Origin: Bradyrhizobium sp. AUGA SZCCT0176
GTDB lineage: Bacteria > Pseudomonadota > Alphaproteobacteria > Rhizobiales > Xanthobacteraceae
Assembly: GCF_018130145.1 (NCBI RefSeq)
Contig: NZ_JAFCMB010000014.1
Coordinates: 1-64,000 of the forward strand
Direction: 5' to 3'
DNA length: 64,000 nucleotides
Every line of letters starts with the position of its first letter. Positions within the stretch are counted from its first letter, which is position 1. Positions 58,698-64,000 of the stretch are shown in pieces. The notes under the pieces are model-generated. The model had not been told where the DNA came from, made no database searches, and saw nothing but the letters and a program-made list of their open reading frames with translations. The position numbers and the translations under genes are program-made.

Positions 58698-59366
58698 ATG
58701 AGCCCCACGTCCGTCTACATCATCTGCTCGCCCCGCCCGCTGGTCGGCAAGACGCTGATCGCGCGGCTGCTCAGCGAATTCCTGCTGTTGAAGAACGGCA
58801 CGGTGATCTCCTTCGACATCAATCTGAAGGAACCCTCGCTGCTGGAATATCTGCCGCGCACCACCGAGACGGCCGACGTCATCGACACCTTCGGCAAGAT
58901 GCAGCTGATGGACCGCCTGATCGTCAATGACAGCGTCGCCAAGGTCCTCGACCTCGGTTTCCATGCTTTCGACGAGTTCTTCAAGATGACCGATGAGATC
59001 GGCTTCATGAAGGAAGCCGTGCGCCGCGGCGTCGCGCCGGTGATCCTGTTCGTGGCCGATACCGACCGTGCCTCGGCCACGGCCTACCAGATGCTGAAAC
59101 AGCAAATTCCCGCGAATGCCCTGATCGCGATCGACAATGAGCACGTGGTGCGCGGCGAACTGCCCGCCGCGATGGAGCGGGGACGGGTGCTGCGGATATC
59201 GGCGCTGCCGGTGTTCCTGAAGACCTATATCGACCGGCTGACCTTCTCCTTCACGGGCTATCTGCGCCAGGAGAAGGATTCCTCGACCGAACTGCATCAA
59301 TGGATCCGCAGGAACTACACCAGTTTTCGGGAGCTGGAACTCAGCCTGATGCTGCAGAGGTCGTGA
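58698..59366 (+). CDS. Degenerate ParA-like protein (second of a pair)
   Basis: A 222-residue protein with a P-loop-like start VYIICSPRPLVGKTLIARLL, in which GKT is kept but the signature Lys (Arg13 here) and the glycines are changed. It continues with TVISFDINLKEPSLLEYL, VAPVILFVADTDRASATAY and an end YTSFRELELSLMLQRS. It looks like a paralogue or partner of the upstream ATPase, perhaps unable to hydrolyse ATP. The ATG at 58698 follows an in-frame GTG. The function is unknown. The two genes are probably co-transcribed. Confidence 0.65.
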   Translation: MSPTSVYIICSPRPLVGKTLIARLLSEFLLLKNGTVISFDINLKEPSLLEYLPRTTETADVIDTFGKMQLMDRLIVNDSVAKVLDLGFHAFDEFFKMTDEIGFMKEAVRRGVAPVILFVADTDRASATAYQMLKQQIPANALIAIDNEHVVRGELPAAMERGRVLRISALPVFLKTYIDRLTFSFTGYLRQEKDSSTELHQWIRRNYTSFRELELSLMLQRS

Positions 59367-59459
59367 AGCCGACCAAACAATATTACCCGGATAATATTGA
59401 CGCAGGCCCGTCGGACTGGTACCGCCTCCCCGACAGCAAATCTCCGCGCGAGGCCTCCG

Positions 59460-59792
59460 GTGACATCAGACAGAAAAGCCGCCATCGCCGCCTACAAGGA
59501 GCGGAAGACCATCGCGGGGATTTTCGTGATCCGCAGCAAGGCCTCGGCCGAGCAATGGGTCGGTCAGGCCCCTGACCTCGAGAAAATCCAGAACCGGATC
59601 TGGTTTTCGCTGCGCCAGGGCAGCCACACCTGCCGCAGCCTGCAGACGGCATGGACCACGCATGGGCCCGAAAATCTGACCTTCGAGGAATGCGAGCGGC
59701 TGGAAGAGGAAGAGACGTCCTACATCAGGGACGCGCTGTTGAAGGAGCGCCTGCTCTATTGGCGCAAACAACTCGGCGCCGCTGCGGTCTAA
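59460..59792 (+). CDS. GIY-YIG-like nuclease family protein
   Basis: A 110-residue protein. The segment AGIFVIRSKASAEQWVGQAPDLEKIQNRIWFSLRQG corresponds to GIY-x10-YIG in relaxed form (GIF...WVG), followed by an Arg and a Glu in the usual positions (RIWFSLR, EECERLEEEE). Such short GIY-YIG proteins are common in Bradyrhizobium and rhizobia. The changed motif leaves activity open. The start is probably GTG at 59460 (GCGAGG upstream); an ATG exists at 59397. It follows the ParA-like pair, 93 bases later. Confidence 0.68.
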   Translation: MTSDRKAAIAAYKERKTIAGIFVIRSKASAEQWVGQAPDLEKIQNRIWFSLRQGSHTCRSLQTAWTTHGPENLTFEECERLEEEETSYIRDALLKERLLYWRKQLGAAAV

Positions 59793-59794
59793 TG

Positions 59795-59824
59795 TCGTCC
59801 CTGCGCACGTGTTCGCAGGGACGA
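59795..59824. repeat. Short palindrome between GIY-YIG and apt genes
   Basis: tcgtccctgcg (59795-59805) and cgcagggacga (59814-59824), perfect 11-base arms with an 8-base loop, between two convergent stops. No T-run follows, so it is a REP-like stem rather than a typical terminator. Confidence 0.65.
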
Positions 59825-59837
59825 CGAGGAAGAAAAC

Positions 59838-60377
<540 letters not shown>

Positions 60378-60397
60378 CGGTTTCTCTTTTCCCCACT

Positions 60398-60499
60398 GTC
60401 ATTCCGGGGCGATGCGAAGCATCGAACCCGGAATCTCGAGATTCCCCGGTGCGCAACTGCGCACCTGTGGTCTGGTGCTAGCGCACCATCCTGAATGAC
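60398..60499. repeat. Family G palindromic repeat
   Basis: gtcattccggggcgatgcga at the left and ctgaatgac at the right, with gaacccggaatctcgagatt and gcgcaactgcgcacc inside, a pattern of a dispersed repeat seen elsewhere in rhizobial genomes. It lies between apt and trpE(G). Confidence 0.7.
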
Positions 60500-60507
60500 G
60501 CGTTGCC

Positions 60508-62673
60508 TCAATTCGCCGCAACATGCAGCCGGAACGCGTTCTCGACAATACGTAAACCCACCTCCCCGCCGAGCGACATCAGCGATTCCGGGTGAAACTG
60601 CACGCCGCCGACCGGCAGGGTCTTGTGTTCGATCGCCATCGCGACGCCGTCCTCGGTGGTCGCGGTGACCGTGAGCACGTCGGGCACGCTGTCGCGCTCG
60701 ACATAGAGCGAGTGATAGCGGCCGATCACGATCTCATTGGGCAGGTTCTGCATCAACCGCCCGCCCCGCACCTGGACCCGCGACGGCCGGCCGTGCGCGG
60801 GCTGACCGAGTTGCCCGAGCTGGCCGCCGAAATATTCGCCAATTGCCTGCACGCCGAGGCAGACGCCGAAGATCGGCAGCTTCTTCTCCAGCGCCGTTCC
60901 AATGGTTTTCGAGATCCCGAAATCCTCGGGCCGGCCCGGACCCGGCGACAGCACCAGCAGATCCCAGTTCTTCTGGTTCAGCATCTGCTGCGCATGAACG
61001 TGCCGGACCACGGTCACGGACGCACCGACCTGCCGGAAATAATCCGCCAGCATGTGCACAAAACTGTCGTCGTGATCGATCAACAGCACCTTCTTGCCCG
61101 AACCGGTGGCATCCGGCGCGAACGCCGACAGCGGCTTCGGCGGATCGCCGCGCAGCGCCTGGAACAGGGCGGCCGCCTTGACCTGGCATTCCCTGTCTTC
61201 GGCGGCGGGATCCGAATCGAACAGACAGGTCGCGCCGACGCGCACTTCGGCGAGCCCGTCCTTCATCCGGATGGTGCGGATGGTAAGCCCGGTGTTGATG
61301 CTGCCGTCGAAATTCACAGCACCGATCGCGCCGGCATACCAGCGCCGGGACGAGCGCTCATTGTCCTCGACGAACTGCATCGCCCATAATTTCGGTGCAC
61401 CCGTCACCGTCACGGCCCAGGCGTGGGTCATGAACGCATCGAGCGAGTCGAAGCCGGGGCGAAGAATGCCCTCGACATGGTCGACGGTGTGGAACAGCTT
61501 TGAGTAGGTCTCGATCTGGCGCCGCGCCAGCACCTTGATGGTGCCGGGCACGCAGACGCGCGCCTTGTCGTTGCGGTCGACGTCGGTGCACATGTTGAGT
61601 TCGAATTCGTCTTTTTCCGAATTCAGCAATTGCCGGATTTGCTCGGCATCGCCGATCGCGTCGACACCGCGCGCGATGGTGCCCGAGATCGGGCAGGTCT
61701 CGACCCGCCGTCCGTCGGAGCGCACGAACATTTCCGGCGAGGCGGCGACGAGAAACTCGCCCTCGCCGAGATTCATCAGCGCGCCATAAGGCGACGGGTT
61801 GATGCGGCAGAGCCGCTGGAACACTTCGGCCGGCGAACGCTCGCACGGCTCGGCGAATAACTGCCCGGGCACCGCCTCGAACAGATCGCCACGCGCGAAC
61901 GCGGCGCGTGCGGTCTCAACCGTCGCCTGGTATTCGCCGGGCGCGTGATCGGCAAAACCCTGCCGCGGCGTCTTGGCGTAGACGCTCTCGGCGGTGTCGC
62001 GCGGCAGGCCGGCGGTGGATCTGCCGTTCCAGCTGAAATCGTAACTCAGCACCACGCCGCGGCCGGTGGCGCGGTCATAGGCGAGCAGGCGATCCGGCAC
62101 ATACAGCACGATGTCGCGCTGGTCGGTCTCGCGCGCGCGCTTCTGCACGAGGTCCTCGATCTGGAATACGAGGTCGTAGGCGAAGGCGCCGAACAGGCCG
62201 AGCAGCGGATCGTCATTGGCGGTGAAGCTTGCGACGAGATCGCGCACCAGCGACATCACGCTGGCGCGTCGGGTGCGCTGGTCTTCATCGACAGGCGCGG
62301 GTCCGCGGATGATATGGCCGGCGAGACGCGACGCGCTCTGCTCGGTGACGACGACGCAAGCCTCGCGCAGGACGTCGCCGAGAAAGGCGATCAGCACCTC
62401 GCCGCGCCCGTTGAGCGCGCTAAGCGCGAAATTCGCGCCCTCGGTTTCCAGCACCAGCGGCGGGTCGGAAAAGCCAAGGTCAAAGCTCTCGTAGCGGCCC
62501 GGCACCGTGGTGCCCGAAGACAGCACCACGCCACGGCGGCGGTCGAGCAGGTCGATCAGGTCATCGAGCCGCTTGGCGTCGCCGGAAAATTGCTCAACGG
62601 TGCGCGAGATCGCAAGACCACTGGCGGTCCGGTATTCGCTGTGCTCGGGCAGGGAGAAGACGGTCCTGTTCAT
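60508..62673 (-). CDS. trpE(G): Anthranilate synthase, fused TrpE-TrpG
   Basis: A 721-residue fused enzyme for the first step of tryptophan synthesis: chorismate plus glutamine to anthranilate. The TrpE part (to about residue 510) has CPISGTIARGVD and FMTHAWAVTVTGAPKLWAMQFVE, with the conserved AVG/GAIGAVNFDGSINTGLTIR region. The TrpG amidotransferase part starts near 525 with VLLIDHDDSFVHMLADYF; its nucleophile is the Cys of FGVCLGVQ and the His-Glu of VQFHPESLMS. The start ATG at 62673 has GAGGATCAC before it. A leader with tandem Trp codons and attenuator hairpins lies upstream. This fusion is typical of rhizobia and Bradyrhizobium. Confidence 0.97.
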   Translation of the reverse strand: MNRTVFSLPEHSEYRTASGLAISRTVEQFSGDAKRLDDLIDLLDRRRGVVLSSGTTVPGRYESFDLGFSDPPLVLETEGANFALSALNGRGEVLIAFLGDVLREACVVVTEQSASRLAGHIIRGPAPVDEDQRTRRASVMSLVRDLVASFTANDDPLLGLFGAFAYDLVFQIEDLVQKRARETDQRDIVLYVPDRLLAYDRATGRGVVLSYDFSWNGRSTAGLPRDTAESVYAKTPRQGFADHAPGEYQATVETARAAFARGDLFEAVPGQLFAEPCERSPAEVFQRLCRINPSPYGALMNLGEGEFLVAASPEMFVRSDGRRVETCPISGTIARGVDAIGDAEQIRQLLNSEKDEFELNMCTDVDRNDKARVCVPGTIKVLARRQIETYSKLFHTVDHVEGILRPGFDSLDAFMTHAWAVTVTGAPKLWAMQFVEDNERSSRRWYAGAIGAVNFDGSINTGLTIRTIRMKDGLAEVRVGATCLFDSDPAAEDRECQVKAAALFQALRGDPPKPLSAFAPDATGSGKKVLLIDHDDSFVHMLADYFRQVGASVTVVRHVHAQQMLNQKNWDLLVLSPGPGRPEDFGISKTIGTALEKKLPIFGVCLGVQAIGEYFGGQLGQLGQPAHGRPSRVQVRGGRLMQNLPNEIVIGRYHSLYVERDSVPDVLTVTATTEDGVAMAIEHKTLPVGGVQFHPESLMSLGGEVGLRIVENAFRLHVAAN

Positions 62674-62743
62674 GTGATCCTCTTACGAAACTTGGTGAGG
62701 GAACGCCACACAGGACAAACGAAGGGCAAACAAACTAACCGCC

Positions 62744-62764
62744 GGTCGCACTGCGATGGCGACC
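62744..62764 (-). terminator. trp attenuator terminator-like hairpin
   Basis: On the minus strand GGTCGC-catcgcagt-GCGACC, then GGCGG and a T-rich stretch (ttagtttgttt, 62725-62738). It lies between trpL and trpE(G). A further stem, CACCTCTT-AAAGAGGTG, overlaps the trpL stop and could pair competitively. Confidence 0.6.
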
Positions 62765-62803
62765 TTCGACGATTGTTAAAATGAAATCGCACCGGCCACC
62801 TCT

Positions 62804-62851
62804 TTAAGAGGTGCGCCACCAAAGACGGGATGGGCGGACGGCGGTGCTCAT
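62804..62851 (-). CDS. trpL: Tryptophan leader peptide
   Basis: A 15-residue open frame, MSTAVRPSRLWWRTS, start ATG at 62851, stop TAA at 62804-62806. Residues 11 and 12 are two adjacent Trp codons (62816-62821). It ends 130 bases before the trpE(G) start and is followed by stem-loops, so it has the layout of an attenuation leader, as known for trpE(G) of Sinorhizobium meliloti. When Trp-tRNA is scarce the ribosome would stall at the Trp codons. Confidence 0.85.
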   Translation of the reverse strand: MSTAVRPSRLWWRTS

Positions 62852-63028
62852 GGCGCTTAATCACCATCCGCCGCGAGCGATGTCAAGGGAGGCCCTGGCG
62901 CCCTGGCCTGCCCGTGCCTGGCCCGCCGGCCATCTTTTGGGGTTTGAAACGGGCAAAATCCGCGTAGCATCCGGCCCAAGCGGCGGCGGCAACAACGCCC
63001 GAAAACAACAAGCAGGCGGAGGCAAGGG

Positions 63029-64000
63029 ATGGCATTGCTGGGTCTGGGATACGCGGGCTTCGGATCGGATGCGCTGGAGGACTGGCGCCAGTTCGGGACC
63101 TCGCTGGTCGGCCTGCAGGCGGTCGAGCGCGGCAACTCGCTGCTGGCCTTCCGGATGGACGACCGCAAGCAGCGCATCGTCATCGACCGCGCGATGGGCG
63201 AAGGCGCGCGCTTCTTCGGCTGGGAAGTCGCCGACGCGGCGGCGCTGGACCAGCTTGCAGCCCGGCTCGAACAAGCCGGCGTCAATGTCACGGCCGAGCC
63301 AAAGACGCTGGCCGATGCCCGGCGCGTGCGCGGCCTGATCTCGTTTCGCGATCCCGGCGGCAACCGGCTCGAGGCGTTTTACGGCGCCGAGATCGACGAG
63401 ACGCCGTTCAGTCCGGGCCGCTCGATCTCGGGCTTTCGCACCGGTCCGCTCGGCCTCGGACATGCCGTACTGACCGTCGAGCACATCGATCCGATGATGG
63501 CGTTCTATGTCGACGTGCTCGGCTTCGGGCTTTCCGACTACATCGAAAAGCCGTTCCGCGCCTATTTCTTTCACGTCAACGCGCGGCATCACAGCCTGGC
63601 GCTGATCGAGACCGGCAAGAACGGCATGCATCATCTGATGGTGGAATTGTTCTCGCTCGACGATGTCGGGCAATCCTACGACATCGCAATGATGCAGCCG
63701 GACCGAATCGGCGTCACGCTCGGCCGCCACACCAACGATTTCATGACCTCATTCTACGCCAAGACACCGTCGTCCTTCATGATCGAATGCGGCTGGGGCG
63801 GCCGCGAGATCGATCCCGCGACATGGCAGCCGGTCGAAATGCATCACGGCCCGAGCCTGTGGGGACACGAGCGCGTCTGGCTGCCGCCAAAAGACCGCGA
63901 GACCGCGCGCCAGATGCGGATGCAAGCCGCCACCGAAGGCCTGCGCGCGCCGGTGCAGGTGATGGAAGGTAATTACCAGCTGATGTCGGGCACGTGTGCG
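63029..64000 (+). CDS. Extradiol ring-cleavage dioxygenase, BphC type (cut by window edge)
   Basis: 324 residues are visible and the frame is open at the right edge. It is a type I extradiol dioxygenase of the VOC fold. The second module provides the iron ligands: His145 (GLGHAVLTVEHID), His202 (GMHHLMVEL) and Glu253 (SSFMIECGWGG); the active-site His of RHHSLALIE is near 188. The Shine-Dalgarno is GGAGG before the ATG at 63029. It would cut a catechol such as a 2,3-dihydroxybiphenyl-like substrate; the substrate class cannot be read. It is divergent to the trp leader. Confidence 0.85.
   Translation, partial: MALLGLGYAGFGSDALEDWRQFGTSLVGLQAVERGNSLLAFRMDDRKQRIVIDRAMGEGARFFGWEVADAAALDQLAARLEQAGVNVTAEPKTLADARRVRGLISFRDPGGNRLEAFYGAEIDETPFSPGRSISGFRTGPLGLGHAVLTVEHIDPMMAFYVDVLGFGLSDYIEKPFRAYFFHVNARHHSLALIETGKNGMHHLMVELFSLDDVGQSYDIAMMQPDRIGVTLGRHTNDFMTSFYAKTPSSFMIECGWGGREIDPATWQPVEMHHGPSLWGHERVWLPPKDRETARQMRMQAATEGLRAPVQVMEGNYQLMSGTCA

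Noticed and set aside
59795..59824. Hairpin as intrinsic terminator for the GIY-YIG-like and apt genes
   Set aside because: The stem is perfect but neither side has a T-run, so it is listed as a repeat.

Overview
The window reads as chromosomal DNA of an alphaproteobacterium of the Bradyrhizobium/Rhodopseudomonas group. This is inferred from the high G+C content, the protein families present (CcrM methyltransferase, fused TrpE(G) anthranilate synthase, DUF6894, DUF1127 and DUF1236 proteins, the order mutY - DUF721 - dsbA - smc) and the many short palindromic repeats typical of these genomes. All calls come from reading the sequence. No homology search was run, so family names rest on recognised motifs and gene order. 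I see no rRNA, tRNA or CRISPR array.

Layout. 0-9.2 kb: a recurrent intergenic repeat, a small tyrosine phosphatase, a large DUF2339 membrane protein, two small hypothetical proteins, an AcuI/YhdH reductase, an MFS transporter and a SleB-type cell-wall hydrolase. 9.6-24 kb: pyruvate phosphate dikinase with a basic N-terminal tail, small secreted and membrane proteins, a glyQ-glyS-methyltransferase cluster below an S49 peptidase, a TrmN6-like methyltransferase overlapping a TTG-started DUF2007 gene, a long-chain polyprenyl diphosphate synthase, ispE and a TPR protein. 24-36.5 kb: ETF-ubiquinone oxidoreductase, a family-4-like uracil-DNA glycosylase, a GT-C-like membrane glycosyltransferase, rnhB, a PA0069-type radical SAM protein behind a good SOS box, a MarR-GNAT regulator with a clear operator and a 50-residue overlapping partner, moaB, a zinc metallopeptidase, and ccrM with GANTC sites around its start.

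36.5-45.4 kb is metabolic and accessory: two glutathione S-transferases, RidA, three SnoaL/NTF2-like proteins, LysR and XRE regulators, a FAD monooxygenase, a thioesterase and a Rossmann-fold protein. 45.4-52 kb is the conserved mutY-dciA-dsbA-smc block, into which an orphan higA antitoxin gene appears to have been inserted between short direct repeats. Five GANTC sites precede smc. 52-54.8 kb is a small accessory pocket: an FtsH-peptidase-like protein, a hypothetical secreted protein, and an IS5-family element that landed in a host palindromic repeat. 54.8-64 kb: an Rsm22-like methyltransferase, a LemA + M48 protease pair, two tandem ParA-like ATPases followed by a GIY-YIG-like gene, apt, trpE(G) with its leader peptide and attenuator, and the start of an extradiol dioxygenase cut by the right edge.

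The strongest regulatory signals are the trp leader (tandem Trp codons), the GTTC-N7-GTTC box at the radical SAM gene, the 13-bp-arm dyad at the MarR-GNAT gene, two palindromes between LysR and its divergent neighbour, and the GANTC clusters at ccrM and smc. I did not find a clear multi-gene system that I could call undescribed. The best candidates are the tandem ParA-like pair and one repeat family that sits on or just after stop codons.
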